64,000 bases of DNA from positions 33,147-97,146 of the forward strand of contig JACQAP010000036.1 in the NCBI GenBank assembly GCA_016194905.1. Reading direction: 5' to 3'. This document shows positions 35,513 through 44,723 of this stretch, piece by piece; position 1 is the first letter of the stretch; each line of letters starts with the position of its first letter. This DNA is from Betaproteobacteria bacterium. GTDB taxonomy: Bacteria > Pseudomonadota > Gammaproteobacteria > Burkholderiales > JACQAP01. A program made the translations under genes and the position numbers. The notes below the pieces were generated by a model. It was given only the letters and a program-made list of their open reading frames with translations. It had not been told where the DNA came from and ran no database searches.

Positions 35513-37104
35513 CGGTGACTTCCAGTGGCGACTCGGAACAGCGAACCCAGGATCGCCAATGAGATCAGGGTGACCGCCACCAGGATGACGCACAAGGCGG
35601 AGATAAGGCTGGGGGCGCCATTAGCCATCAGGGTGAAGATGCGCACCGGCAGTGTGTCCTGCCCCGCGGGATAAACCAACATCGAGGCGCCGAGATCGCG
35701 GAGGCAGAAAATGAAGCCGATCAGCCACGCGGCGATTACGCCTGGAAGCGCAGCCGGAACCACCACGTACCCCATGCGCGCCAGCCACGGCGCACCCGTC
35801 ATCTGCGCCGCCTCTTCCAGCGATTGCGGCACGTTGGCCAGGGTGGCCAGGGTGATACGGCTGGTCAGTGCAGTGTACTGAGCAAGGTAGGCAAGGATCA
35901 CCATCGCGGCCGATGCATAGAGGAAACCGGTGGCCGGCCGGTTCCATAGCGCAATCAGTCCCACGCCGATCACCGTTCCCGGCAGTGTGAACATCAGCAG
36001 CGTTAGTGTATCCACTGCGCGCCAGAGGCGAAGCGCGCGATGGTGAATGAGGTATCCGCAGAAGAACCCAAACACCGTGAGTAGCGTCGCGCCTACAGCT
36101 GCGAAGACCAGGCTGCGCCCCAAGCTATCGGCTGCCTTGGACCAGGCCTCGCGATAGGCGAAAGGCGATAGAGAGGACACGACCAGAGCCAGTAGCGGCA
36201 ACACGACAATCACTGCTGCCAGCAGGCTGACCGCGAGGAGAGCTGGAACGCGCCAACGGCCGAGTGGGACGAGCAGCATCCGCTTGCCGGGCGTTGTCGG
36301 TCGCAAGCGGTAGGTCTTTTCGCGCAGGTAGAGACGCTCCAAGGCCAGCACCAGCAGGGTGACGGCGAGTAGGGGAGTGGCAGCGGCGGCGGCGGCGCCA
36401 AAGTCGTAGAAGGCGGAGAACTGCGTGAGCGTCTCGACCGGAAAGACGGGATAGCGCAGGAACATCGGCACGCCAACCTCGCCCAGTGCGAGCAGGTACA
36501 CGAGGATCCCGCCGAACAGGATCCCCGGCAGGATCATCGGTAGCGTGACGTAGCGCAGGATAGCTGGCCAATGGGTGATCAGCCGTCCTGCTTCTTCAAG
36601 CCGTGGATACACCGCGCGCAGATAGATCAGAGTCAGGATCATTACCACCGGCAGGAACGCGCTCATCAGCACCCACAGGCAACCCGGCAAGCCGAACAGC
36701 CAGCCCGACAGCAAATCCAGGAATTGTGCGGGGAGGACGCGCGAGAGCACGCCGTGACTTGCCAGCAGGTTGAACCAGCAAACCGCGAGGATGTAGGGCG
36801 GGAGCAGCAGCGGGATCGAGAGCAGCACCGTCAGAATGCGCCTGAACGGCAGATCGGTTTTTCCGAGCAACAGGCCAAGAGGCACGCCGATCAGCGTGGC
36901 ACAAGCGGCGGTCAGGGTGGCAAGCGTCAGGCTATGTCCGATCGGTGCCCAATATTGCCGTGGGGTCGCGAACAGCTTTTCGTAGACGGCGAGTGTCAAC
37001 CTGCCGCCGACGAAGATGCTCTTGCCCAGCATCGCCGCCAACGGCAGCAACCCCACGACGACCAGCGCGAAGACGACCAGCAGCAGCGTGAGTCGCCGCT
37101 GCAA
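35509..37104 (-). CDS. ABC transporter permease, fused two-domain (FbpB type)
   Basis: The 531-residue protein has about twelve helices as two tandem binding-protein-dependent permease domains, each with an EAA-type loop (EEAGRLITHWPAILRYVTLPMILPG; EEAAQMTGAPWLARMGYVVVPAALPG), as in FbpB of ferric iron uptake. The start is TTG 37104, one nucleotide after the intended stop of the binding-protein gene (TAA 37106-37108). A later start would cut into the first helix (LTLLLVVFALVVVGLLPLAA). It is coupled to the ATPase gene. Confidence 0.88.
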   Translation of the reverse strand: MQRRLTLLLVVFALVVVGLLPLAAMLGKSIFVGGRLTLAVYEKLFATPRQYWAPIGHSLTLATLTAACATLIGVPLGLLLGKTDLPFRRILTVLLSIPLLLPPYILAVCWFNLLASHGVLSRVLPAQFLDLLSGWLFGLPGCLWVLMSAFLPVVMILTLIYLRAVYPRLEEAGRLITHWPAILRYVTLPMILPGILFGGILVYLLALGEVGVPMFLRYPVFPVETLTQFSAFYDFGAAAAAATPLLAVTLLVLALERLYLREKTYRLRPTTPGKRMLLVPLGRWRVPALLAVSLLAAVIVVLPLLALVVSSLSPFAYREAWSKAADSLGRSLVFAAVGATLLTVFGFFCGYLIHHRALRLWRAVDTLTLLMFTLPGTVIGVGLIALWNRPATGFLYASAAMVILAYLAQYTALTSRITLATLANVPQSLEEAAQMTGAPWLARMGYVVVPAALPGVIAAWLIGFIFCLRDLGASMLVYPAGQDTLPVRIFTLMANGAPSLISALCVILVAVTLISLAILGSLFRVATGSHR

Positions 37105-37105
37105 G

Positions 37106-38129
37106 TTAATGCCCCACCCAGTCCCTCAGCAGGGGCTGGATCGATTGCATCTTGGCCGCGACCACCGTGTAGTCCACCTTCATCACCTTCAGGGTCTTCC
37201 AGCCGACGCACACCGGGCGGGGTCTCCACGCCGGGATGGAGGGGGATCTGCGCGGCGTCGGAATAGGCGAGCTTCTTCTCCGTCTCGCGCGACAACAAGT
37301 AGTCGATGAGCTTCTTGGCCGCATCCGGGTGCGGGCTGCCCTTGATCAGCAGCACGGCGTTCGGAACGATGAAGCACCCCAGGCCGCCTTCTTCCTGGTC
37401 GGGGTAGACGCCCTCGATCTGCTGTCCCTGTTTTCGACGGCTGTGCACGTCATCGCTGTCCACCAGCGCGAATTGAAAGGGGCCGGTCGCCACCTGATCT
37501 GCGCTTTCCCCGTTGCTGGAAGAGATAAAGACGCCGTTTCTACGCACAGCATCGAGGAACGCCTTGGAGCGCTCGTCACCCCACACCGTGAACAGCGCCG
37601 CCATGTGCGCGGTCGTGGTGCCGAATAACGGACTGGCAATCACCGCCTTGCCGTTGAAACGCGGATCGGTGTAGGCCTGGATAGACACCGGTTTGTCCTT
37701 CAGCAACTGATCCACGATCAGGATGCGGGCCCGGGCAGAAAACCCCGTCCAGTACCCTTCGGGGTTGCGGAACTGCTCGGGGATGCCCTCGGCGCTGGGC
37801 GAGCGATAGGGGGCGGACACACCCTGCTGGCGGAGCAATTCGGCGCGGATCGGCTCGTTGGCCCAGTAGACGTCCGCCTGCGGGTTCGCCTTCTCGGCAA
37901 TCAAGCGGTTCATCACCCCTGCGCTTTTCGTTTCTTCCGTGTCGAAGACAGCCTTCACCTTGATACCGGTAGCCTTCTCAAAGTCTTTCAATATCGGCTC
38001 GGAGAACACCTGGTCGTGGCTCACATAGACGACGACGGTGTCGATGCTTCGTCGGGAGAGGAAGGCCGCCAATCCAATGGCGACGACAAGCGCAACTATT
38101 ATTCCTGAAACGACCGTGCTCTTCTTCAT
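37106..38129 (-). pseudogene. iron-type ABC substrate-binding protein, frameshifted near its C-terminus
   Basis: The first 310 residues are a periplasmic binding protein: a signal/anchor (IIVALVVAIGLAAFL), VVVYVSHDQVFSEPILKDFEKATG, ADVYWANEPIRAELLRQQGV, and GGLGCFIVPNAVLLIKGSPHPDAAKKLIDYLL. After GVRRLED the expected end LKVMKVDYTVVAAKMQSIQP ... LLRDWVGH is in another frame and stops at 37106. One extra base in the GGG run at 37192-37194 explains this. As read, the frame runs on for 60 unrelated residues to 36996 and overlaps the permease. Either it is a real frameshift or a one-base sequencing error; the rest of the operon looks intact, which favours error or a very recent mutation. Confidence 0.8.
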
Positions 38130-38147
38130 CTGCGCACGCCGGGCTGT

Positions 38148-38765
38148 TCAATTGCCGCCAAAGGCAAAGTCATCGAAGGCGGTTACGCTGTCTGCTTTGG
38201 TCCATACACCGACCGCGCCGGGTCCCGAAATGTGACTGTCTTGCAGATCGACATAAATCTTGCCGTCGAGCAGCACCCTGATTTTCTTGCCGCTGAATTC
38301 CACCCGCAGTGTGTGCCATTGATTGGCCGGCACCGGCGCGTCCACATACTTGATGGTAATTCGGCGGCCGCCCGTGGTGTGGTACAAGGACACGTTATCT
38401 TCGAGCGCATTGGCCCGGGCCACGTAATAGTTGTCGCCGTCCTTCCAGCGCCAGACCAATCCGCCGGCCTCGTCCTCGCGGCCTGAAATGGACTTGAATT
38501 TCACTTCGACGAAGCCATCGCTAATCGACACGTCTTTTTTCACGCACCAGGGAAAAGTTCCCACGCCTGACTGCAGCAATACGTTCGGTTTGCTGGGCGC
38601 GGTCGGATCCGCCTCCACCGCCCATTTGGGCGAACCGCGTCCCGTGACGCCCGTTGTCCAACCTGCGGGGACCTTCCCGACTTCGTCCCGATCAAAATTT
38701 ATGGTTTCAGCATGTGCCATGGTCATGGTCGTAAGAGTAATCAATGTCGCAATGACAGATCGCAT
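38148..38765 (-). CDS. secreted concanavalin-like (DUF1080/LamG-type) protein
   Basis: From ATG 38765 (6 nt after GGAG) the protein is 205 residues with a signal peptide (SVIATLITLTTMTMAHA). The mature part looks like a DUF1080/LamG jelly-roll: GLVWRWKDGDNYYVARANAL, PANQWHTLRVEFSGKKIRVLL, and a C-terminal VTAFDDFAF. Relatives bind or hydrolyse glycosides, though no catalytic pair is visible. It lies between the SOD and the binding-protein genes, 18 nt from each, so all probably form one transcript. Confidence 0.7.
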   Translation of the reverse strand: MRSVIATLITLTTMTMAHAETINFDRDEVGKVPAGWTTGVTGRGSPKWAVEADPTAPSKPNVLLQSGVGTFPWCVKKDVSISDGFVEVKFKSISGREDEAGGLVWRWKDGDNYYVARANALEDNVSLYHTTGGRRITIKYVDAPVPANQWHTLRVEFSGKKIRVLLDGKIYVDLQDSHISGPGAVGVWTKADSVTAFDDFAFGGN

Positions 38766-38782
38766 TATCATCTCCAGTTGGT

Positions 38783-39373
38783 CTAAAAAACGTGTTTCCA
38801 TTTCTTGGATGCGGTATTCCAGTCGATGTTGCGCATGAACGCATCCACGTAATCTGATGCTTTGGCACCGTAGTCAAGATGGTAGGAGTGCTCGTACATG
38901 TCGAGCGCTAGGATCGGTATGGAACCCGCCACGCACTGGGTATGGTCTGCGGCCCACTGGTTGACCAGTTTCCCGTCTCGTTGGGAGCACGTAACTACCA
39001 CCCACCCCGATCCTCCACCCAGGGCTTTCCCCATCGCAACGAACTCTTTTTCCCAGCGCTCGAAGCTCACGAAATCATGCACCAAAGCCTCCAAGAGCCC
39101 ACCATCCGGGCGTCCTCCCTCGCCACCCAAACTTTCAAAATAGACTTCGTGCAGGATCATAGAATTGGTGGCGATGAGCTCTTCCCGTTTGAGGCCATTG
39201 ATCACGAAGCCGGGGGCGAGCGCCATATCCAATTCCATGAGTCGATCTGAAATGGCGTTCAGCCGCTTCACAGCCCCTCCGTAATTGTTTTCATAGTGGC
39301 TTACGAGAAGTTTTTCGGAGAGGCCTCGTATCCGGCTTGGCTCCCAGGGTAAAGGCTTCATCGTGTATGACAT
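38783..39373 (-). CDS. Fe/Mn superoxide dismutase-family protein (ChrC-like)
   Basis: The 196-residue protein keeps the four metal ligands of the Fe/Mn SOD family: H26 (SHYENNYGG), H75 (ILHEVYFESL), D158 and H162 (LALDMYEHSYHLDYG). It departs from canonical SodA/SodB, where these read NHxFYW and DVWEHAYYLDY. No signal peptide is seen, so it is cytoplasmic. An SOD of this group (ChrC) is part of chromate operons such as that of Cupriavidus, and ChrA/ChrB genes lie 3-6 kb away here. It would remove superoxide formed by chromate reduction. It is the first gene of the minus-strand run towards the ABC importer. Confidence 0.82.
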   Translation of the reverse strand: MSYTMKPLPWEPSRIRGLSEKLLVSHYENNYGGAVKRLNAISDRLMELDMALAPGFVINGLKREELIATNSMILHEVYFESLGGEGGRPDGGLLEALVHDFVSFERWEKEFVAMGKALGGGSGWVVVTCSQRDGKLVNQWAADHTQCVAGSIPILALDMYEHSYHLDYGAKASDYVDAFMRNIDWNTASKKWKHVF

Positions 39374-39407
39374 GGTTCCCCCATGGGCCGTGTTTGATAC
39401 GGGGCAG

Positions 39408-39914
39408 TTAGTTCGCCAATTTTTCCCACACCTGGATCAAAATCGCTGGCGAGCCTTCGACCGATTTAAGCTCAGAAGTAAGCGTCAAGCGGGTTTCCTC
39501 AAACTCATAGTGACGTTTCAGAGTCCTACCCACCCAATTAGGAAACGAACTGACCGCAATATGGAAGGTGACTAGCCGCTGGCTGTCGTTCACCTCATAG
39601 GTCCCGTAATACCCGACAAACCCCTCATAAGCGGTCCGCACTTCCTCATCGCTGGCTCGATCGCGCTCTTCGGATGAAAAGGGCGGGATATCGCCACGCG
39701 TGATCTGGGTGGACATGCGCCCTGTCGCGTCGTACATGACCATCCCGTCAGGGTGTTCGCCAAACGGGTATTTGGTCTGCCCGTTCGACTTGATAAAGCC
39801 AAACGACTGAAGCCTCCAGGCGCCCACGAAACTTAGTGCTGCGCCGTCTGCCGCCATGGCAGAAGTCGACAGGCACAAAATTGACGCAAGCAGAATTCCT
39901 TTGATGATCTTCAC
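39408..39914 (-). CDS. secreted lipocalin-like protein
   Basis: The 168-residue protein starts at GTG 39914 after GGAGGGG, has a signal peptide (IIKGILLASILCLSTSAMAA), and a lipocalin-like beta-barrel pattern: FVGAWRLQSFGF, YPFGEHPDGMVMYDATGRMS, GYYGTYEVNDSQ, VTFHIAVSSFPNWVGR, and RLTLTSEL. Proteins of this type bind small hydrophobic ligands in the periplasm. It lies 34 nt before the SOD gene on the same strand and may be transcribed with it. Its ligand is unknown. Confidence 0.75.
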   Translation of the reverse strand: MKIIKGILLASILCLSTSAMAADGAALSFVGAWRLQSFGFIKSNGQTKYPFGEHPDGMVMYDATGRMSTQITRGDIPPFSSEERDRASDEEVRTAYEGFVGYYGTYEVNDSQRLVTFHIAVSSFPNWVGRTLKRHYEFEETRLTLTSELKSVEGSPAILIQVWEKLAN

Positions 39915-40009
39915 GGCCCCTCCAATCGAAATTGGTCAGAGTTACAGACGATTTATCTTGCTCTTTCATTAAGACGAGGCCCGGTTCGAACAGGGAAGCC
40001 GCCGCGGCC

Positions 40010-40336
40010 CTAATCGTTATCCTCTTTCTTCCCGGGCGCTTTCCGCCCAACGATCTCACCTGTTTCGGAAACGAGCAGTTCCTCCTCGTTGCCGTTCCTG
40101 GCGATCGTCACGCCATAAAGCGTCTTGCCGTCTTTGATGAACGTTTCGGCTTCTTTCGCCGATCCTCCTTCAGACTCCTTGGCTACGACTGATTTAACCG
40201 CGAGCGGCAACTGTTCAATCGAGATCTGTTGAGCGTTGCGTTCTCGGTCGTCTTGCTCCAATTTTTCGCAGGCTGTTAGTGTCCCTGCGGTGCAAAGCGC
40301 AATCAGGAGTGCTGCGCATGATCGATCCACTTTCAT
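40010..40336 (-). CDS. small lipoprotein with PepSY-like domain
   Basis: The 108-residue protein follows AGAAGGAGG and has a lipoprotein signal ending in the lipobox LTAC (C23). The mature part (QISIEQLPLAVKSVVAKESEGG ... AETFIKDGKTLYGVTIARNGNEEELLVSETGEIV) has the strand-turn pattern of PepSY-like domains. It should be anchored in the outer or inner membrane facing the periplasm. PepSY-type proteins commonly modulate proteases or signalling; no partner is identified. Confidence 0.65.
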   Translation of the reverse strand: MKVDRSCAALLIALCTAGTLTACEKLEQDDRERNAQQISIEQLPLAVKSVVAKESEGGSAKEAETFIKDGKTLYGVTIARNGNEEELLVSETGEIVGRKAPGKKEDND

Positions 40337-40382
40337 TTCTGACCTCCTTCTCCCACTAAATCTAACTCGCGCGTAGGCCTTT

Positions 40383-41384
40383 CTAAGGCGTTACCTTGTA
40401 CGCCCGGATTTCCGCGTTCCCATCAGCGCCGGGCGGTAACGCCACAAAAAGGGTTTGCCACTCCGGCACGAACAACGAGGTGCGCGCTCCCTTTCTGGTG
40501 GCCACCTTATCGAGAAGGCGGTACTGGTTGGGATCGATCTGTTCGAAGACGAATACGAACCCCTCGCCTCCGGAGACGTAAATCCGGCGTGTATCGGCGT
40601 CGTAGGAGATGTCGTCCGCGTCTCTGACGCTGTCGAGTTCCGCGACAACGCGGCTGGAGCCGGTATCCAGGACCAGGAGCCTCGCCGGCCCGCGGGTTCC
40701 AACGAACAGCCGGGCATGCTCCTCGTCCAGCGCCATCGGGAAGTTGCCGCGCGCGGGTACTGCCCAAGCCTCCATCACTTGTTGTTTTTCGCGGTCGACC
40801 ACCTCAATCTTGCGCGCCGAGGGAATGTTTACAAAGATGCGTTTGCCCCTGCGTTCGAGTTGGAAGGATTCCGGATGGCCGCTCAGCCCGATCTCTCCGA
40901 TTAGAGCGTCGGTCTGCGTATCGACGACCGCCAGGGCGCCCTCTCCGCCGGCCCCACAACCGATGTAGCTGCGCTTCGAGTCCGGGTCGTAACGGATGTT
41001 GTCGTTGTCTTCCCTTAGACGGATGTCCTTCAGCGGCTCAAGCGAGACGCTGTCGTATACCCGCGCAGAAACGCTTTCGCCGTTGGTCACGATGAGTTGT
41101 TTGACTTCAGGAACAAGTAGCAACCCCTGTGGCTCCCTCAGGCCCGTCAGGCTCTTGATTAAGCGTTTTGTTTGAAGGTCGATCACTTCGACGGTGTTGT
41201 TTCCAAGCGCAACGACGAATAACCGATGGGTCGGCAAATCGACCGCCATGTGATCGATGCGTCCCTGCACACCTGGCAGCTCGATCCTTTGCGTTTCTTG
41301 CAAGGTGGCCCCGGGTTCTGCTACCGCGGCGCCGTGGAAAACCCAATAACAGGTAAAAAGTAGGGGCAGGAAAAACTTTTTCAT
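40383..41384 (-). CDS. secreted YncE-like beta-propeller protein
   Basis: From ATG 41384 the protein is 333 residues with a signal peptide (FFLPLLFTCYWVFHGAAVA) and repeated propeller blades: DHMAVDLPTHRLFVVALGNNTVEVIDLQTKRLIKS, then similar units through SYDADTRRIYVSGGEGFVFVFEQ. The family (YncE/YVTN repeats) binds ligands or nucleic acid in the periplasm, often with metal-resistance genes. It lies 10 nt after the outer-membrane protein gene on the same strand, so they form an operon. The longer frame to 41468 is not preferred because it would precede the signal peptide. Confidence 0.75.
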   Translation of the reverse strand: MKKFFLPLLFTCYWVFHGAAVAEPGATLQETQRIELPGVQGRIDHMAVDLPTHRLFVVALGNNTVEVIDLQTKRLIKSLTGLREPQGLLLVPEVKQLIVTNGESVSARVYDSVSLEPLKDIRLREDNDNIRYDPDSKRSYIGCGAGGEGALAVVDTQTDALIGEIGLSGHPESFQLERRGKRIFVNIPSARKIEVVDREKQQVMEAWAVPARGNFPMALDEEHARLFVGTRGPARLLVLDTGSSRVVAELDSVRDADDISYDADTRRIYVSGGEGFVFVFEQIDPNQYRLLDKVATRKGARTSLFVPEWQTLFVALPPGADGNAEIRAYKVTP

Positions 41385-41394
41385 TGATGGAGTC

Positions 41395-42156
41395 TTATTG
41401 GAAATGCATCTGCAGGCCGGCATAACCCACAAGTTCAGTGCGCTCATCCGAGTTGCGCAGCCCGGCACCGGCAGAGGCGAGCAACGTTAAGCGCTCGCTT
41501 AACTTCTTGCGCAGGCCGAAGTTGAGCACGGTATCGCCATGGTGAAACGAGTGATCGGTCGTGGCGTGAAGCTCGCCCAGCAATTCCAGTTTCTCCGAGT
41601 AGGGATAGCCGACAACCACGCCGTAGATCCATTGATTGGGCTGGTCGCGCATGAACCAGTGACCCACTTCGCCTACCAGTCGCCAGGCCCCGAACGATTT
41701 GCTGGCCTCGAGGGGCAGCAGCCGATTGGGACCTCTGTCCGCCAGGCCGCGATCGACGGACCCGGTAGGGTTGTTGAATTCAACCTGCGGATAGAAGGAC
41801 AGATTGAATCCGGCTTTTTCTTCATCGAGAAAGCGCCACTTCACCCCCATCAGTGAATTGCTGAGGCCGCTGCGGGACCCGGAAGGATCATTTTGGTCCA
41901 GAGACATCCACGCCACTTCGTACTTGAGCTGAATGTGGTCGCCCAGGCCGTAGTTGATGTCGATCCTCGGCAGATTTTTGGATTCCTCGCTCCGTGTGCG
42001 TTCGACCGTGTAGGCGGTGTTGATTTCCCAGTGCCGGTTTCCCGGAGTATCGGGATCGTCGGTGAGAAGCGGTGGACCGCCCTGGGCTCCGAGGCTGTGG
42101 CTCATGGCGAGGAAGACCAGCGCCACCGCGAGCCGTGACAAATACCGGCGATTCAT
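41395..42156 (-). CDS. outer-membrane beta-barrel protein
   Basis: From ATG 42156 (after GGAGGAG) the protein is 253 residues with a signal peptide (LAVALVFLAMSHSLGAQG), then GGPPLLTDDPDTPGNRHWEINTAY, a motif common to a family of predicted outer-membrane transporters, followed by alternating strands (HIQLKYEVAWMSL, NLSFYPQVEFNNP, WRLVGEVGHWFM, LELLGELHATTD) and a terminal aromatic residue group (LQMHFQ). This fits an outer-membrane channel or lipid carrier. It precedes the YncE-like gene by 10 nt. Confidence 0.72.
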   Translation of the reverse strand: MNRRYLSRLAVALVFLAMSHSLGAQGGPPLLTDDPDTPGNRHWEINTAYTVERTRSEESKNLPRIDINYGLGDHIQLKYEVAWMSLDQNDPSGSRSGLSNSLMGVKWRFLDEEKAGFNLSFYPQVEFNNPTGSVDRGLADRGPNRLLPLEASKSFGAWRLVGEVGHWFMRDQPNQWIYGVVVGYPYSEKLELLGELHATTDHSFHHGDTVLNFGLRKKLSERLTLLASAGAGLRNSDERTELVGYAGLQMHFQ

Positions 42157-42247
42157 CGCAGGCTCCTCCGGAGAAAGCCGACGGCTCCGGCCGGCATCGA
42201 ACGGAAATTGCGTGACCATGCGCATGCAGATGGCTCGCCCGATGCAA

Positions 42248-43450
42248 CTAGGGGTGCATCACCGGATAGAGCACGATACCCAGGACTGCCGCTATCGCCA
42301 CCAGGACGGGCTCCGGAAGTTTTTTGAGTTTCAATAGTGCGACCAGGGTCAGAAGAGCCATGACCGTTGTAGCGATATCGACAATCGAACGCTCACCCAG
42401 CACGACCACCGCACCGGCGATCGTGCCGATCGCCGCAGCGGTGACCCCATCGACAAAGGCCTTTACCCCCGCGAGCTTTCCGTACTTAGAAAAATACGGG
42501 GCCGGAATAACGGTAAAGAGGTAGCACGGAAGAAAAGTACCGAGCGCCGCCACGACGGCGCCCGGCAAACCCGCTACCAAGTAGCCGATGAAACCCACCG
42601 TGATCACAACTGGACCGGGCGTGATCAGAGCGACGGCGACGGCATCCAGAAATTGCCTATCGGTCAGCCAGTGATATTCATTGACAACACCGCCGTAGAG
42701 AAAAGGAACGATAGCGAGCCCGCTCCCGAACACGAAGGCCCCCGCCTCTGCGAAAAAGACGCCTATTTGCCAAAGCTGGTTCCAATCGACCACGGAGAAC
42801 ACCGCGACTGCGGTGTGGGGGTCCACCGGCAGCCCACCCACAGCGAGGCTGATGTTCTTGCCAAACCAGTTCTTCGGCGGCGCTCGGACGAGCCAAGTCA
42901 GTATCCCGGCACCGAAAAAGATCCACGCGATTTCCGACTCGGTCACGACGGTGACGACCGCACTGAGCAGATAGATGAACCACAACAGGTTGTCCCGGCC
43001 AAGCGTCTTTTTGGTGAGTTTGTAGGCGCTGTTGGCGATGATGCCGATGACCGCCGCCCCCACGCCGTAAAAGACCGCTTGCATCCAAGGCAGGCCGCCA
43101 TAGCGGACGTACGCCCAACCGAGCGCAACGACCATGAGAAAGGAGGGCAGAACGAATGCCGTCCCCGCCAGCGTCGCGCCGAGAATGCGGTAGTGCACGT
43201 AGCCCAGGTAAATGGCAAGCTGGGCCGCGAGCGGCCCTGGGGCGAGCTGCGCCAGGGCCAAGCCTTCGCGGTATTGGTCTTCGGAGATCCATTTGCGCTG
43301 CTCGACCAGATCGCGGTGCATGTAGCCCACCAGCGCTACCGGCCCACCAAAACCGGTCGCCCCCAGCTTTACGGCATAGGCGACCAGTTCGGAGAGCCGA
43401 TAGGCGGGTGATCCACCAATTTCACTGGATGGTTCTGCGCTCACTTCCAT
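42248..43450 (-). CDS. chrA: chromate transporter ChrA
   Basis: The 400-residue protein has the two-half CHR layout: N-half motif LGATGFGGPVALVGYMHRDLV ... WISEDQYREGLALAQLAPGPLAAQLAIYLGY and C-half repeat FVFGSGLAIVPFLYGGVVNEYHWL ... FLDAVAVALITPGPVVI. These belong to the long CHR family, which expels chromate from the cytoplasm by the proton gradient. It lies 35 nt after a periplasmic-protein gene pair on the same strand. A second, ChrB-fused ChrA is at 48920-50683. Confidence 0.92.
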   Translation of the reverse strand: MEVSAEPSSEIGGSPAYRLSELVAYAVKLGATGFGGPVALVGYMHRDLVEQRKWISEDQYREGLALAQLAPGPLAAQLAIYLGYVHYRILGATLAGTAFVLPSFLMVVALGWAYVRYGGLPWMQAVFYGVGAAVIGIIANSAYKLTKKTLGRDNLLWFIYLLSAVVTVVTESEIAWIFFGAGILTWLVRAPPKNWFGKNISLAVGGLPVDPHTAVAVFSVVDWNQLWQIGVFFAEAGAFVFGSGLAIVPFLYGGVVNEYHWLTDRQFLDAVAVALITPGPVVITVGFIGYLVAGLPGAVVAALGTFLPCYLFTVIPAPYFSKYGKLAGVKAFVDGVTAAAIGTIAGAVVVLGERSIVDIATTVMALLTLVALLKLKKLPEPVLVAIAAVLGIVLYPVMHP

Positions 43451-43485
43451 CTCCGGCGAGCTTGGTACTCAACTCGATCGCTTGG

Positions 43486-44091
43486 TCACTGCCGTTCGTT
43501 TTGCCAGAGCAGTTTGCCGGTGAGTACGTCGTAGGCCAAGCTGGTCACCTTGCCGTCCTTTGCGACCAACACAACGAAAACCGGCTTGCGCGCCTGCAGC
43601 CGCGGTGTGATGGAGTAGACCGTTCCGGCTTGACGTTTGGAGGCATCGTTTACGATTTCAAGCAAGGATCGGGACGAGAGCGATACCAGGACCAGCTGCC
43701 CCGAAGCGCGGGTCAGGTGGCGCTTGTCCTTGAACACTTCGATCTCGGGGCTCCACGCGTTCTGTTCCGGGCTGCCGCTCAACTCCTTGAGCACGTTGTC
43801 TTCCGGCTCCAGGACTAGCCCCTTCTCGGCGGTGTACACCGAAAGCGAAAGTTTCTTGCTGTCATCCAGCTCGAATTTCGCGGAGATGGGAGTCTCGGCG
43901 CCTTTGCGAGCCAGTTTCAAACCATCCGCCAAACTAAGCTTGCTGCTGGGCAAGAGCGCAAGGAAGGCCGCCAGATCGGCAGGCTCGTATTCTTTTTCCT
44001 CCTCTTCTTCGGCACGGACTGCCTGGCAAGCGAACGCGCTCAACATTGCGATAAGAACCAGGGTAGGCAGCCAATCTTTACTTCTTTTCAT
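43486..44091 (-). CDS. periplasmic PepSY-like protein, paralogue B
   Basis: The 201-residue protein has a signal peptide (WLPTLVLIAMLSAFACQAVRA) and an acidic start (EEEEEKEYEP), then a region shared almost line by line with the next gene: KLSLADGLKLARKGAETPIS, KFELDDSKKLSLSVYTAEKG, LKELSGSPEQNAWSPEIEVF, and DASKRQAGTVYSITPRL. The C-terminal RKPVFVVLVAKDGKVTSLAYD strands resemble a PepSY domain. The duplicated pair sits next to chrA, so it probably takes part in chromate or metal response in the periplasm. No published function is known to me. Confidence 0.7.
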   Translation of the reverse strand: MKRSKDWLPTLVLIAMLSAFACQAVRAEEEEEKEYEPADLAAFLALLPSSKLSLADGLKLARKGAETPISAKFELDDSKKLSLSVYTAEKGLVLEPEDNVLKELSGSPEQNAWSPEIEVFKDKRHLTRASGQLVLVSLSSRSLLEIVNDASKRQAGTVYSITPRLQARKPVFVVLVAKDGKVTSLAYDVLTGKLLWQNERQ

Positions 44092-44138
44092 CTGAGGATC
44101 CTCTTTACTGTGGAGTACGCATCGGGGCGACGAGGCAT

Positions 44139-44723
44139 CTACTTACTTCCAAGGAACTTGCCGCTGGGAATGTCGTACGTGAGTTTTGAAACCTTGTCCT
44201 TGTTCGCGACGAGTACCTCGAATGCAGCTTTGCGGCCATGCAAAGTGGGATTGATGGAATAGACGATGCCACTCGCGTGCTTGGACGCATCTTCGACGAT
44301 TGCCAGCAGGGATAGGTGCGACAGGGCGTTGAGGATGAGGTGTTGAGAAGAACGTGCGACGTGTTCGACATCCTTGAAGACCTCGCTTTCGGGGACCCAG
44401 GCGGCTTGCTCTGGGCTGCCCGCAAGTTCCTTGAGGATATTCTTTTCAGGTAGGACCGACAGTCCCTTTTCGGCCGTATAAACCGAGAGCGACAGCTTGC
44501 CGTTGTCGTCCAACTCGAACTTGCCCGAGATCGGAACCTCTTTGTCTTTGGCCGCCTGTTTGATACCGTCTGCTAGGCTCAGCTTCGCGTTGGGTAAGAC
44601 GGCGAGCAACTTCGCCGTATCGGCATCTGCATAGCCTTCCTCGGCGGCGAAGATTCCCTGCGTTGCTGCGATTCCGCAGACAAGGATTCCGGCGGCGATA
44701 AATAGTGCTTTCAACTTTCTCAT
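44139..44723 (-). CDS. periplasmic PepSY-like protein, paralogue A
   Basis: From ATG 44723 (GGAG upstream) the protein is 194 residues with a signal peptide (LFIAAGILVCGIAATQGIFA). It shares with its neighbour the blocks LPNAKLSLADGIKQAAKDKE, VPISGKFELDDNGKLSLSVY, LKELAGSPEQAAWVPESEVF and IVEDASKHASGIVYSI. The pair arose by tandem duplication. The open frame extends to 44966, but that part lacks a signal peptide and lies in the divergent promoter region. It starts the minus-strand part of the chr cluster, divergent from chrB. Confidence 0.7.
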   Translation of the reverse strand: MRKLKALFIAAGILVCGIAATQGIFAAEEGYADADTAKLLAVLPNAKLSLADGIKQAAKDKEVPISGKFELDDNGKLSLSVYTAEKGLSVLPEKNILKELAGSPEQAAWVPESEVFKDVEHVARSSQHLILNALSHLSLLAIVEDASKHASGIVYSINPTLHGRKAAFEVLVANKDKVSKLTYDIPSGKFLGSK

